Under the pieces are notes generated by a model, which searched no databases, was not told where the DNA came from, and saw nothing but the letters and a program-made list of their open reading frames with translations. The translations under genes and the position numbers were made by a program. DNA of 64,000 nt from Catonia carolina. Taxonomy: Eukaryota; Arthropoda; Insecta; Hemiptera; Achilidae. Of this stretch, positions 1-13,200 are shown one piece after another (the first letter of the stretch is position 1; the number at the start of each line of letters is the position of its first letter). The stretch lies in contig JAQMRL010000001.1 in NCBI GenBank assembly GCA_035578175.1, forward strand, positions 48,693,553-48,757,552, written 5' to 3'.

Positions 1-480
1 TCCTATCTCTTCTGGAATTTTCTGGTTGGCTTCCAAAAATACACCTTTTTGGATATTTGATCATCTTGAATTCATAACAAATGAGTATACCACTCATGCC
101 TGTATTTCCAAATAGTTTAATATCACCCCTGGCACATTCAATTTAAGGCTAACGTCTTCATTTCTTTATAGTCTAGCAATTAATACCTCGCTTAAGTTCT
201 TAACAATCTCATCTCAGCAGCCTCTGTTACTGACGTTCTGAGTAGACAGGGTCCAACATTCTGAACCATACATTAAAACTGACAGAACCAAGGTGTGATA
301 AAACTTTGAAATGGTTCCCCCTGTAGTTTACCAACAAGTTTTCCAGAAAGTGCATTTAAGCCTTCGTTAATATTATTCAGAAAATACCTATCATAGGATT
401 TTTGGTATTTTAGGAAGGAGGGAATTTTAAAGTCTTGTTTATTACTCTTATTATTACTCAAAAACAAAGACAAAGATCAT
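1..480 (-). pseudogene. Fragment of a non-LTR reverse transcriptase
   Basis: On the minus strand around 190-285 the sequence reads VLMYGSECWTLSTQN and, after a frameshift, TEAAEMRLLRT, a junction typical of RTE-like thumb regions. The neighbouring stretch at 290-473 has an open minus frame (INEGLNALSGKLVG) that may belong to the same element but is not diagnostic. The element may continue beyond the left edge. Confidence 0.45.
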
Positions 481-825
481 CACAAGCATAGATGATGAAG
501 CAAAAAAGATTGATAAATTAGAAAATGTTTTCAATAGACAAAATCTAAAAGAAACGCACATTATTTATGTTAAAATTTACAGTTATAAAATATCTTATCT
601 CTGGTTATTTACTGTTGTGTGCCCACGAGCAAAAGATTCAATGGCTCGTTTACATAATAGAAGAGATTCCGTTAATTATTTATTCAGATAAATAATTCCA
701 TCAATTATTAGTGCTAGATAAACAATAACACAATTTTAAAGGAAATAGAAATAAACCCATGTATAATTCTAATAATTTTTCAAATAATGCAATTCACAAC
801 AAAATAATATCGTGTGAACTGGTTT

Positions 826-1035
826 TTTTAACCCTAATTTGTGTACGTTGTAATTGAACAGATCAATTTAGAATAAGTAACCCCATGTATCATTGAGATG
901 AGGATGATATGTTTGACTAGTAAAAATGATGTGTACAGATTCAGGTCGACTATTTCTGAGAAAATGTGGTTATTTGAACCCGAACCATCAGTAATCACTG
1001 TCTAGTAATCAAATCCTTATAAGAGTAACAAATGA
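826..1035 (-). repeat. SINE family S3, 3' part
   Basis: Shares GTGTACGTTG, GTAACCCCATGTATCATTGA and GATTCAGGTCGAC with the full copies. The head is missing. Confidence 0.65.
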
Positions 1036-2927
1036 ACTGGGCAAATAAAAAATTTCTTAGTTAACTTTTCAGCTGATTATCTCTGTTGGGAATACAACTA
1101 TCATTAACAACTATGATGTATTTAAAACTATTTTGCTCTCTTTAAGACGCCTGGTCTTCTAAAAATGTTGGTTCAAAGTCAGCTGATGTTTTTAGACAGC
1201 CTGTTGCAAAAGAGTAATTGAACTCACACCATATCAGCCTCAAAGTCCTACCAGGACCTGGCCATGCTGATCCTCTATCTTTTCCTCCATTATATTTTGG
1301 AGCGCTCTGTATTTGCTACCTCTCATCACATGACCAAAGTACTCCCTCCAATTTTCTAAGCTTCACAGTACTCACAATTTCTAATTATTGTTCTGAATTA
1401 TAAACATTTCAAGGCTTAGAAGAAACTGAACCTGGCCCTTCTTTTCATTCTTTGATTTTTATAATATAATCATACACTTATGGGAGTTGGTTGTGTAATT
1501 TGGTGGATGACTTCCAGTTCCAACTAACAGTAACTTTATACCAGCTTCGTGATTCAGCTGAACCATAATATAAATGAAATTACAAAAAAATATTATTAAG
1601 AATTTCCACACAGTATTTGACATGGTTTTCAGTCTGAGATAATCTTCAGTCACAACCATCGAGTTTATTAGATGGAATGTAGTATTTAATAAATTACTTA
1701 CTGTATATTTAAACCATTAGAATAATTACATTGGTTGTATCCTTGTCCAGACAAGAGAAATGCTAACAAGTGTCAGCGTGGTAGTAATAACAGTGTAATG
1801 AGTAACAGGGCAAATATCGTACTCTTCTATACCTTGGACAATTTGAATTGGTACAAGCAGCTTCGGTGTTTATCTACTCCACTCTTCGCCCCTCGTCATG
1901 CAATGATGGTACAGTCACAAAAGTATACAATCGCTACTGTATTGTGCGACTCATGGATGGTCACTACGCTTTGTTTTCACTGTTGTTATTAATAATCTGA
2001 TAGACATAATGATATGACTATTTGTTTTTCATGTATGATTTTCTGTTTGTTATATACCTATTCAGACCAATTTGTTTAGTTCCTGTAATTTATAATTTAA
2101 ATTTTTACTGGGACAAATTAAATACACATTTTAAAAGAAATAATTATTTGTATATTTGTACATTGAAATACGGTTGTAAGCATTTGCGTACATTAAAATT
2201 TGTAGACCTAGTTGAAAGAACACGTAATGAATATACTTTATGCAGAACTGTGTGTACACGTACAGCAAGAGTTGTGCCAGTTCGAATTGTCCACAGTATA
2301 CAAATGTTATTTTTCACGTGTCGCATAGCTGCAGCCTGCACTAATATTGGTACTAAGTTTCATCAACAACAAAGCTGCTTCAGGTTGATAGAAATTATAA
2401 ATTGTAATTAATACATTTTCATCTAACTGAATGCAAACAAAACATATTTTATTAACTGGCCAAAATATTTTCTATACACAGTAGAATTAGTTAGCAGAGC
2501 TGGATCTAGGAAAGGGGCTAATTGATTAGAGGCAATCAAGTTAAACAAAAAAAGTTCCATAAACACCTAGTTTTATCAGTCATCCACTTTGAATGATTAA
2601 AAAAAGAAACCTATAGCACAAGATTCGTTCAAGATAGTCTATGAAATTTGGTATACTTATCATATGAAAGTTCTTTAATTAATAAAAAATTATGGTCTCT
2701 TAATGATGAAATATTACATGATGGTGGCCAATCAAATTATCAATCACTAAGATCTCAGTAAATTATAATTTTATCAAATTTCATTCTCATACAAAAAATA
2801 TTAAGTAATTCTATTGTGAACACAATACATCATTGTTAACATGAGATTTAATATAACTTGTGTAGTGTTGGAATTTGCTTACCAATTATTGTTGTGCAGG
2901 TCAAGGATATGAGTAAATTTACTATTA
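1036..2927. other. AT-rich stretch, no gene recognised
   Basis: Short open frames on both strands have no family motifs, heptads or codon pattern that I can support. No structured RNA is evident. Confidence 0.6.
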
Positions 2928-3592
2928 CAGTCTAACCTGACTTTAACGGAATGTCAGCGGACCGGGAAAAAATTTTGTTGTATACAAGTTGCTAAAATAA
3001 ATGTACATTGCTTACCTTTGCAGAGTCCTGTGATGTCTTATAGCCTTTTGATGCTTAAACTAGCAGAATATTTTTGGTTTTTGCCAAATTTATTATGTAC
3101 TGTACTATAGAAAAGAAAGCACAGTCAGCTAAAATTTTAAAATTTAAATACACTGCATAATCAAGAAATAAAAGAACATGTCTTAATTTGTTTTTATTTT
3201 TGCATTTAATGTTGTTGGCAGGCAATCTTCCATGAACAAAGAAGTCATCCACAACATTTTATTTATCTCCACTCAACTGGAAGATTTTTCTTATCTATGT
3301 TTTTGAAACACATGGAAATTTGTTGGCTTTTCCGATGACTAAAGGTTTTTTCAAGTTCACCCAACATAAATCCAAAAATAAAAACTGTGGCCGGTCTTTG
3401 GAATATTTTCCTCCCAAGCAGCATTCTCCTTTAAGACAACTCCTTTAATAACAACTTTTCCATTATTACGTTATTAGTACTTTCCGTTTCCGCGTTGGAC
3501 AATATCCGTTAAGTGCAGGTTAAATTTACCTAGATTTCTTATAGTAAGTTCACTGGACTGGCAGAATTTTCCATTATGGACAGGTTAGACTA
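2928..3592 (-). mobile_element. Tigger/pogo-like deletion derivative
   Basis: A 665-bp unit between TA dinucleotides (2926-2927, 3593-3594). Imperfect inverted ends read CAGTCTAACCTG and TAGTCTAACCTG. The minus strand carries worn coding for KKPLVIGKANK, then about VDDFFVHGRLPANN and RHVLLFLDYA (3055-3252), matching in order the DDE region of Tigger-type transposases (KPLVIGK... LLLLDNAP), with Asn changed to Tyr after the Asp. Confidence 0.65.
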
Positions 3593-3683
3593 TAGTATGA
3601 CCAACATTAGCTACCAAATATTGATGTCTTATCTGTAACGATGTTTCTCTAAATACAGTAATGAAAAGAATAACAGTTTCTGC

Positions 3684-4080
3684 ATGTTGTTTAGGTAACA
3701 GCCGAAAGGCTGGTTTGAACCTCTAGAGGTTTTACTGAGTAAAAACGAGGAGTAAGGTGGTTTACCATTGCCTTCCTCACTGAGTTGAAAGAGTATGCTT
3801 ATCAGCATGCAAGGCCCTCCGAAAAGCACTCACTTTCCACCCTGCAAATGACACCTTCACTTCATTCACCACAGGGTCTGGCTGCATAGTGAAATTCATT
3901 ACTCTCAGAGGAGATAACTCTAACTAGTGTCTTTTACACTTCTACCTCTTCTGTTCTTAAATAGTTCAGTCATATAAGTGGCTGACTATGTAATAAGAAA
4001 CAGAACTATTTCTTTTAGCCCTGGACCAAACAGATAAGAGTGCAATTAAAACAACACTCCACCTGCCCGTTTTGGGCATA
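3684..4080 (+). repeat. Repeat R1, complete copy
   Basis: Interspersed repeat of about 390 bp. It opens TGTTGTTTAGG, has a CAGCCGAAAGGCTG hairpin, GGTTTGAACCTCTAGAGG, an AAGCATACT(C)/TATGCTT-like centre and ends near CCACCTGCCCGTTTTGGGC. Seven copies occur in this window in both directions. There are no terminal inverted repeats and no strong protein frame. The reverse strand has a B-box-like GGTTCAAACC near its end, not at a tRNA-SINE position. Class unknown. Confidence 0.85.
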
Positions 4081-7000
4081 GTTTCTGCATATAAACTGTT
4101 TTACTAAATTTGGCCATACTTATTTAGTCACCAATAACACCAGAAATTTATTACTCATGAAATTAAACTCATACCAATTCTTAAAATAAGAAACACATCC
4201 ACATACAGAATCTAATTAATTTCTTAGGTTCAACTATAAAGGAAAAAAATTAAAAACCAAATAAAAATATAACATCTTTATATTCTATCAACAAAACCTG
4301 TGCAATAGAATGCTCAACAATATCTTACAGTATATTCAAAAGAACATTAGGTACCACAAAAAAATTACAAATAACAATGAAAGAAGGAATATTAAAAAAA
4401 ATTGTACCTGAAAATATCAGAACACATGTTACAAAAAACCATAGGCATCATTAACTAAATATTCATTAGTAAAACTTTTTCAATTAACTGTAATGGGCTG
4501 TATAAAACACAGCAAATTCTCATGAAATAAAAGGTTAAGCTCCTGAACAAAATGTACAAGGATAAGAAAACTTGTTATTTTTTTGTATGAGTACCTTTAC
4601 ATTTTACTGTTAATTTCTGAAGGGTTTACTCTACTTTTTAATTGAATGACGAAATTAGACATTTTCTTATGCTCCACTTTTTTGAATTATTTCCTCCTAA
4701 CAATGACATTTTTCTTCGGTATAAAAAAATATTCACATAGAGTCAAAGCATTTCCTCTGAGCATGAGTTTAACCTTTTATTTTCTATGCATATGTATTGA
4801 AGGATTTGCTTCAAAAAAGTAGAGTGAAAGTAAGCACTCCATTTTATTCATTTAGCTCAATAATTAAAAAATAAATATTTTTATTAATATTATTGACCAA
4901 ATTATATTATCATATTCCAAGCACATCATCAGTCAACAAATAAAAATTATTAAAAATTTAATTTTCAATTTAGAAAATATTGGAATTTTTAACTACCACA
5001 AGTGCGTATTTTACAAAGTGGCTGACTAATTAAGATGGTTTTGGAACAGTTAAAGCACATTCAAGGTGAATACTGATTATGGTAACACACTACTAGTTTT
5101 TACTAACCTATACTACTCTTAACGCTGCTTTAATTTTCTTATTTGTTTATCTTTATTAACATACTTTAATGAGTTCACCATCATCAGAGTACTTTTTATA
5201 AATACTTCAACAAAACTAACAATTAAAATTTTTCTAGAAGATATTATCTCTTCAGTCACTTTTACAAAGTGATCTTTTAGAAAATTTTAAATGTTGGTTT
5301 TAATTTGACTAGTGTTTATATACTCTGATAATGGTAGATCCATAACTTTTAATATAAATAAATGTACTTATTAAGAAAATTATTGTACAATTCAGAAAAG
5401 TACAGTTTTATAAAAACTAGTAAAGTATTGTGATTGATATTTACTATAAGTTGCTTTTCAAGATTCATTTACTGGGAAAAATTTAATTCTTTTTTAAGTT
5501 AAGCTCCAAACATGTCAACTGCATGTAAATCCCATGTACTGAACCTATGTATAACTTGCTTACAAGTTTGTTTTTACAAATTACAGATATTTAATCTGTT
5601 TTAAAACAGAATGTATACTCATTTATAAATTTAACTGTTGAAATTAGGCAATGAAAACTTCAAAGTATTTATGATTCATCCCTTCAATTTCTTACCAATA
5701 TATTCAAATTCAATACCAATTTAAACTGTGATCAGGTTAATTGCATTTATATACACATTTACACTATTATATACAGATAATTTGTACTTGAAACTACTAC
5801 AAAAAATATAAATAAAATAAAAGCTCTTTCATATCTTAAGATCTAAAGGAAGCACATTTTTATATACAACTAAATGCTTGTAAAACTACAAAATAAAAAA
5901 TTGTCAATAATTATAAAAAACACTTTTTAGAATAAGGAACTATTATTTTTTTACAATATACTAGTAATGTGTAGATGACTTGGTAAGTACACTGAGTATT
6001 TTATCTGTGATGTAGTACATTATGGTAACGATAGATTATCTGCTTCAATCTACACAAATTTCAATAAAGGCAGGATCTGTGTCTATGAAACTATAATACT
6101 AGCAATTGTGGTTAACACAATTAATTATGGAATTTAAAGTATTCTTGAAAAATATAATTAAACCCAATACAGTTTGATTTTCATCCCATCTAGAATTAAT
6201 CACAAAATCACTATCAGGGTTGTTATAACTAAAAACAGACCATTATTTACAACCTTTACAAGACTACTTTCATACAGTTCTGGTAGAAGACCATTAGAAT
6301 AAAAATTAATTTAATAAAACACAAATATAAATATTCTGCCTATTTATATTTTTACGACCCAGTGGAGCAAAATCTGTAAAATAATAAAAGCCTGTATTTT
6401 TAATGGATTACTTGTACAAAACTTTAACATTACATAATTTATAAGTTTCATTCTTCATAAAATAACTTAAACTTCCTTTTTTTGAAAACTACATTGTCTC
6501 CTTCCACGATACCAATAAAATATAAGGAAACTATAATAATAAAAAAATTGAATAAAACAGTTTTATTATCAAATTCAACAACTCAAATACAAAAATAATT
6601 TCATTACATATTTACCAACAATATACACATAATTTAAAAACCATAAAAAATATTTATAAAATAAATGTATACACGCTATTAAATAGCAATTAATATAAAC
6701 ATTAAAGCAATAAAATCATATCTGTAGATATTCATTCTTTTATAACATTACTATTATGTACTTGTTGCTATGCAGCTGTAAAGAGAAATTTATAATTTAA
6801 GCGCAGATTTAACAGCTCAGTTTATAAATTTAACAAATCTAGTAAACTAGTCTTGTTCAAAATATGAAGAAAACGTTTTTATCTAACAATCATATAAATT
6901 TCTATATGAAATAAATAAAAATAATTAAGAACAGGACAGCAGCTCTCCAGTTTTTAACAGTAAGATGCTATTCCGTTTGAACACAGATTTCATTGAACAT

Positions 7001-7112
7001 TTGAGTACAGCTAATAAATATTACATTGCAAACATAATATAAATTAGCCTTCATGTAAAAAGTTTAAAAAAGCAATGAAAACCCTGATGTTTTGAATTAT
7101 AATCATTAATTA
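4081..7112. other. DLAT 3' UTR and downstream AT-rich DNA
   Basis: Just below the stop the minus strand is free of AATAAA until 6562-6567, which would give a 3' UTR of about 550 bases. Beyond that, besides the fold-back at 5.1-5.4 kb, an imperfect inverted pair GGTTAAGCTC/GAGTTTAACC near 4540 and 4770 is visible. Confidence 0.5.
5130..5390. repeat. Degenerate fold-back with ribozyme-core remnants
   Basis: An imperfect inverted repeat. CTGATGA appears on the minus strand at 5181-5187 followed by TGGTGAAC, and CTGATAATGGTAGATCCA on the plus strand at about 5324-5341. The arms also share a TCTTCAGTCAC motif with the intron 2 element. GAAA and stem III are lost. Confidence 0.5.
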
Positions 7113-7242
7113 CTAAAGGATCATTGTTTGTGGATTTTCAACGAGACTGCGGAATGCTTGAAGCCACTGGGCACCAACAGCACCATCCACGGTTCGATGA
7201 TCACAGCTTAAAGTGACAGATAGGATGTCAGATACTTTGGTT
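7113..7242 (-). CDS. DLAT: DLAT exon 9 (active-site motif and stop)
   Basis: Codes residues 461-503 and the TAG stop at 7113-7115. DHRTVDG holds the catalytic histidine and the aspartate of the acyltransferase. The C-terminus ends in Met-Ile-Leu, close to the hydrophobic ending usual for the family. Acceptor is ATTTCAG|A. Confidence 0.97.
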
Positions 7243-10200
7243 CTGAAATAAACAACGCATAACAATTACATTAATTATTTACAGTTTCAGTGACATGCAG
7301 TCAAAAGTATCTGATAACACACTCCTTCAGTAATGATGAAATGAGAAATTATTCAATACAAATCTTACAAGTTAACTTAAATTATGACCATGAAAATCCC
7401 GTTTTATGACAACAAAAACCCAAGATCGGAGAATCCAGACGGCAGAGATGAGATTTCTGCGAAGAATTAAGGGGTGTACATGCTTGGAAAGAATAAGGAA
7501 TGAGGAAAGAAGGTCAGAATTGGGTATTTATAACCTGAAAGAAAAGAGACAGGATTATCGCCAAAGTTAGAGACAGCACATGGCAAGGATGTCAGATCAC
7601 AGGATACCTAAGGAGGCGCACTGGTATGCTCCAGAAGGTAAAAGAGATGTCAGTAGATCTAGGAAAAGATGGAGATAGATGATACAGTATGTGAGTTCAG
7701 AACAGGTTGCAGCCTAATTCTTGGTTGGAAGAAGAATTAGAAGACCGTGAAAATCCATAAATTGTGATGTATATGTTCATTTATGCTTCAGAAGTTAAAT
7801 TTACTAGCAAACTGTCGATCCCAATGAGTTACCACAATACAGACACCATGCTAAACTAAGAAAAGAACGCAGAATGGGAGTATGTTAAGAGATAAAGTTA
7901 CACTAGTGTGGAAAATGCCCATAACAGGCAGGTGGAGTGTTAAATTATTTGGACTCTGTCGGCTAGTTCCAGGGCTACAAAAAATAGTTTTGTTTTTTAT
8001 CACACAGTCAGCTAATTATATGACTGAAGCATTTAAGAACAGAAGAGGTAGAGGGGTAAAAGACACTAGTCAGAGTTATCTCCTCCGAAAGTAATGAATT
8101 TTATCGTTATACAACCTGACCCTGCGGTGAATGAAGTGAAGGTTTCATTTGCAGGGTGGAAAGTATGTGCTTTTTGGACGACCTGGCATGCTGATAAGCA
8201 TACACTTTCAACTCAGTGAGGAAGGCAATAGTAAACAATCTCACTCCTGGTTTTTACTTAGTAAAACCCCTAGAGGTTCAAACCAGACTTTCAGCTGTTG
8301 ACCTAAACAACGTAAGTGTGAAGAAATGTGCATTCCACTTAAGTGGGTGAGAGAGGCTCTGTTTAACGTTTGGAGCCAATTAAAGTTGCTAATTACAGTT
8401 GTTTTGCATTTTCTACTGTCCTGTATGTTGTACTTTATTGTATGGCTGTGTTATGATTTCTTTACAGTATATTTTTTCAATAGTTTGTATTTGTTAAATA
8501 ATTTATTTCTCGTCTAAATTTCAAAATGTTAGGCTGTATAACAAATTACTTTTTATCAAACCCATTTTCACCCAGCTCATACAACAAACAAACAAAAATA
8601 ACAAAAAATAGAACTTAAAATTTCAATTCAATAAGTAAAATATTTCTTCAGCTTCACAAAATTTTTGAATTACTTTACAATTTAAATAAAAGTACAGCAA
8701 TTAATGTAAATAAAGGATGAAAAAGAATCAGCAACACAAAAGAGTATCACAACATAGAATCTCTATACAATCAGAAGTTAACATAAAGTTTAAATCATGC
8801 AAAAGTATTGTGAAAAAACAAACGTATAAAATAAATCTTTCTAGCTAATTTAATACTCTATTGAGTATACCTACAATAAAGCTATTGCTTTATACGTACA
8901 GGTTTTCGTTTATTTTCTACATATATTTTTTTGTATTTTGTAATATTATTATTATGCCACAGTGTATATTGTTTATAGATGTACAAAATACATTATTATT
9001 ATTCATTTAAAAAACAACTGGTGTATGATCATGCAAACATAAATAGGTAATTGTGCACAAATTGAATGCAGCTCATCTAAAATCAGAAAAGGTGGTAACA
9101 AAACGTCTGCTAATGAAATAAGAGAAGGTAAATACATCAAACAGATAGAAATAAAATGAAGAAAGACTGACTTAAGCCTCTCACTTAAGTGAACTACTTT
9201 TTTCTACACACATCATTTGCAAAGAATACAAAATAATTTAGTATTGTTCAAATTATAGACCCAATAATGTAATAATAATAGAACACAAAATTTGTTATAA
9301 ATAAATAATTAAAATGTACTATCAAAAAACAAAATCACATTGCTTCCTCGGTACTTGGTGAATGTAAAACCCCTATAACAACAAAATCTTATCGTACCTC
9401 TTTGTTACTGACTCACCTTCAAAACTATTTGTTTTCTAGTTAGTGCTACATATTAAATGTAAAATAGTTCTGAGATTACACCACAATGTCATATATTTAT
9501 AAATTATGCAATACCCTCATCCTTCCTTATCTATAAAATGGAGGAAGCATTAAAGTACATGTTTTTACATACAACATCCAGTAAATGTAAGGATACTTTT
9601 TCAATATCATTATAAAGGTCAAATTGAATTCAGGTTAAAGGTACAAATTCATTTCCTACTAAATGAAAAATGTTTTTGTGGACCATTTTCTATAAAAAGA
9701 AAAACATTTATTTATCAAGAAAACAACTTGCCTTTGATCTGATTTAACTTTTATATTAATCCTTTTGTAAACAAACTACTTTAAAAACTTAAGGCTGAAT
9801 TTAGAATAAGTGACATCAGTTTTATAAGTATGAAATATTAAATATCACAATTTTAATAATATTCTCGGTATGTAGATCAAGATTGCATCTAGATCCCCTG
9901 CATCACCCTGGTGCTAGGGCTGAAAAAACAATAACATTGGGTAATTGAAAATATGCCCAAAACGGGCAGGTAGGGTGTTATTTTAATTGCACTCTATCTG
10001 TTTGGTCCAGGGCTAAAAAAATAGTTCTGTTTCTTATCACATACTCAGCCACTTATATGACTGAACTACTTAAGAACAGAAGCGGTAGAGGTGTAAAAGA
10101 CACTAGTCAGAGTTATCGTCTCTGAGAGTAAAAAATTTCACTATGCAGCCAGACCCTGTGGTGAATGAAGTGAAGGTGTCATTTGCAGGGTGTAAAGTGG

Positions 10201-13200
10201 GTGCTTTTCGGAGGGCCTGGCATGCTGATAAGCATACTCTTTCAATTCAGTGAGGAAGGCAGTGGTAAACCACCTTACTCCTCGTTTTTACTTAGTAAAA
10301 CCTCTAGAGGTTCAAACCAGCCTTTCGGCTGTTGACCTAAACAACAATTGAAAACATATATGTTTTGATTCAATCAAAGGCTAGCTTGATCTATGCCCAG
10401 CTACAGATCTTTATAAAGAGAAGCATACATTAAATGGGTTTGTCTGTTCTGGTTTATTTAGTTTGTAAAATTGGTAAGGATTATTTAGGTAATTTGGTTT
10501 CATGATAAAATGTATTTATTGACTCCTTTGTGTCAGCTGAATTTTTTTACATTTTATTTTTTATTGCTTCTTTTAGTGGGTGCCTCTACGAAAATGGTAC
10601 CAGACATAGCTTCGGGCTATGGATTACTAGCACACTTTTATTTGCCTCAGTTCTAAAACTTCAAGTCACCTGTATTAAGCTTTGCACATTGGTGTTACGA
10701 CTGACATACCAAGAGTATTACGTTTTGATGAGAGTTAAAATAATGAAATTGTATCAATATCAAGTAGAAAAACTGGGTAAGATCCACAGAATGTAGAGTA
10801 TATTATAGTTTATGATTGATGAATGGTTCAAGACATATTTTTATAAACTAAGTAATGTTATGAAACTGCTTATATAAATTAAAAATATAAATTGATCTTA
10901 TACAAACCCCTTGTCTTTATCTGGAACAAGTCGTTTTTCAAGTCCACCAACAGCTAATATACAAGACTGAGGAGGATTAATAATTGCTGAAAAGTTCTTG
11001 ATTCCAAACATACCAAGATTTGACACAGTTATTGTACCACCCTGAAAATAACAACAAGACTTGTAAAATGGATTTAAATTTCCAAAACTAATAACTTAAA
11101 CTTAAGCTACAAAAAATATTTAAATCATTCCATATTATATTTTAGCTAGTTAAAAGTAATTCAATTTACAACAAACATGTAATAAAACAGTTTAACAATG
11201 TACTGATAATGACAAGATTGCTAATTTTAACAAGATATATTTCTGTTTAAGTTCAAAACACCTCTGTTTAAGTTATGTTTTTATTTGTTTGAAAATACAA
11301 TACTTTATTGATTTTTTTCTAAAACCAATGGATACATAATAGGTGCCACAATTGAAGTTCAAGCATCTACTTTGTTGTCTACATGGTTCAACAAAATTTT
11401 CACCTAATCCAAAAATTTTGAATGAACATTATTTAAATAAAAAATTGAAGCGGCAATATCCTAACTATTTCAACAGAGAAAAACAGTAATCACAAGCTCA
11501 TTTCTTAGGCCCAATAATAACTGGTATTCCACTATCATGGCTAATTGAAATACCTGGAATTCATGAGGCTGTAATTTTCCTTCCTTTGCTTTCCCAGCCA
11601 AAGTTTTTACATTCGCACTAATTTCAACTAAACCTTTCTTGTCGGCATCAAATACAATTGGTGTTATCAAACCAGACTCTGTGCTCACAGCAACCGAAAC
11701 ATCAACAGTATTATATCTGTAACAAAAATAAAATTGTAAACCAGCATTTCTAAATTGCTGATTCTCTTCTGTAATTGTAAAATATAAGTAGAGAAATTTA
11801 AAGATTAAGCCAATAATTGGTAGTTGTTACTGGGTAAACTTTAATATTTGTTCTGAAGACATAGTTACAAAAAATATATTTCTACGGGTTTTCCCAATAC
11901 AAGTTCCTGACCCATCTAAAGAACAGGCTATGCAGTGCCACTGGTGCGATAAAACCACAGCTTTAATTTTACACTTGCCACAGTCAATCTCTTTTAGATT
12001 AAACACACAATCACTCCAAAAGTGTGGGTACCGTTAACATTCAATACAATTCATACTTGAACTTTCTCAGCACCCAGACTTTACTCCAAAACTCAGCCTA
12101 CATAACTCACCACCCTTTAATGATTAAAAATGTTTTTGATGGAATTTAGACATTGTATTTTTATGAAAATGGGTTAACTTATTACAATCCCCAACCTCAC
12201 CCTCAAATGACAATAAAACTCCTTTGATGCTATGAATTTTTTAATATTATTCTATGGAGTAGACTCATGGATACTAGCCGAGGCAACACATAAAAACTAG
12301 AGGCACTTGAAATGTGGCTCTATGGAAGGATCTTGAGAATTTCAAGAATGAACAAAATAACAAAACAGTACAGGAAAAAATGAAGGAATTGTAACTCATG
12401 AGAACAGTAAAGCAAAGAACACTAGATTATAATGAGAAATGAGAACAAATACCAGCTTCTACAGTTCATGCTACAGGGAAAAATAAAAGGTAAACAAGGG
12501 CTCGGAAGTGAAGAATGTGGTTCTCCACGATTCTTCTTCTTCAGGTGCCTTCTCCATTACGAAGGTTGGCTATCATCATGGTCAGTCGCACCTTGTCCAC
12601 TGCTGCTCTGAACAGGTCATGCAACGAGCAGTTAAACGCTTCTCTCAGGTTTCTTAACCAGGATATTCGTCTGCGTCCCATCGAGCGTTTACCAACGAGT
12701 TTCCCTTGAATTATGAGATGCAGAATCTCATATTTAGGCCCCCTCATGATGTGTCCAAAGTATGTCAGTTTTCTTATCTTTACGCTCTGCAGGATTTCCA
12801 TCTCTTTCCCCATTCTTCTGAGGACCTCCATATTTGTGATCCTGTCTGTCCATGGTATTCGAAGCATCCTCCGGTAGGTCCACATTTCAAACGCTTGTAG
12901 ACAGGTCTCACACTCTTTGGTGAGTGTCCACGCCTCTACTCCATACAAGACGATGGGAAAGACGTAGCACTTCAAGAGGCGGGTCTCCTCAATGAATTAT
13001 TCAGAGCAGCTGTCAACAAGATCATCATAGCCAGGAGGACATCTGATATTCAAAACTAGTAGCACTGGAAGAAAAATTATTTTCTTGTAATAAAATGAAA
13101 ACTCAAATAAGTTACACTGATAAACCCTATAGTAATAATATGGTAACTTACTCTCTAATAAATGTGTCCATCCAGGATGTGTTGGCATCAGGAACTTTTC

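Noticed and set aside
2022..2411. 129-codon plus-strand frame
   Set aside because: No family motif, no domain-like pattern, and a minus-strand frame covers the same bases. Could be chance in AT-rich DNA.
10530..10796. 88-codon plus-strand frame in DLAT intron 8
   Set aside because: Hydrophobic but without a recognisable motif or splice context, and antisense to DLAT. Not enough to call a gene.
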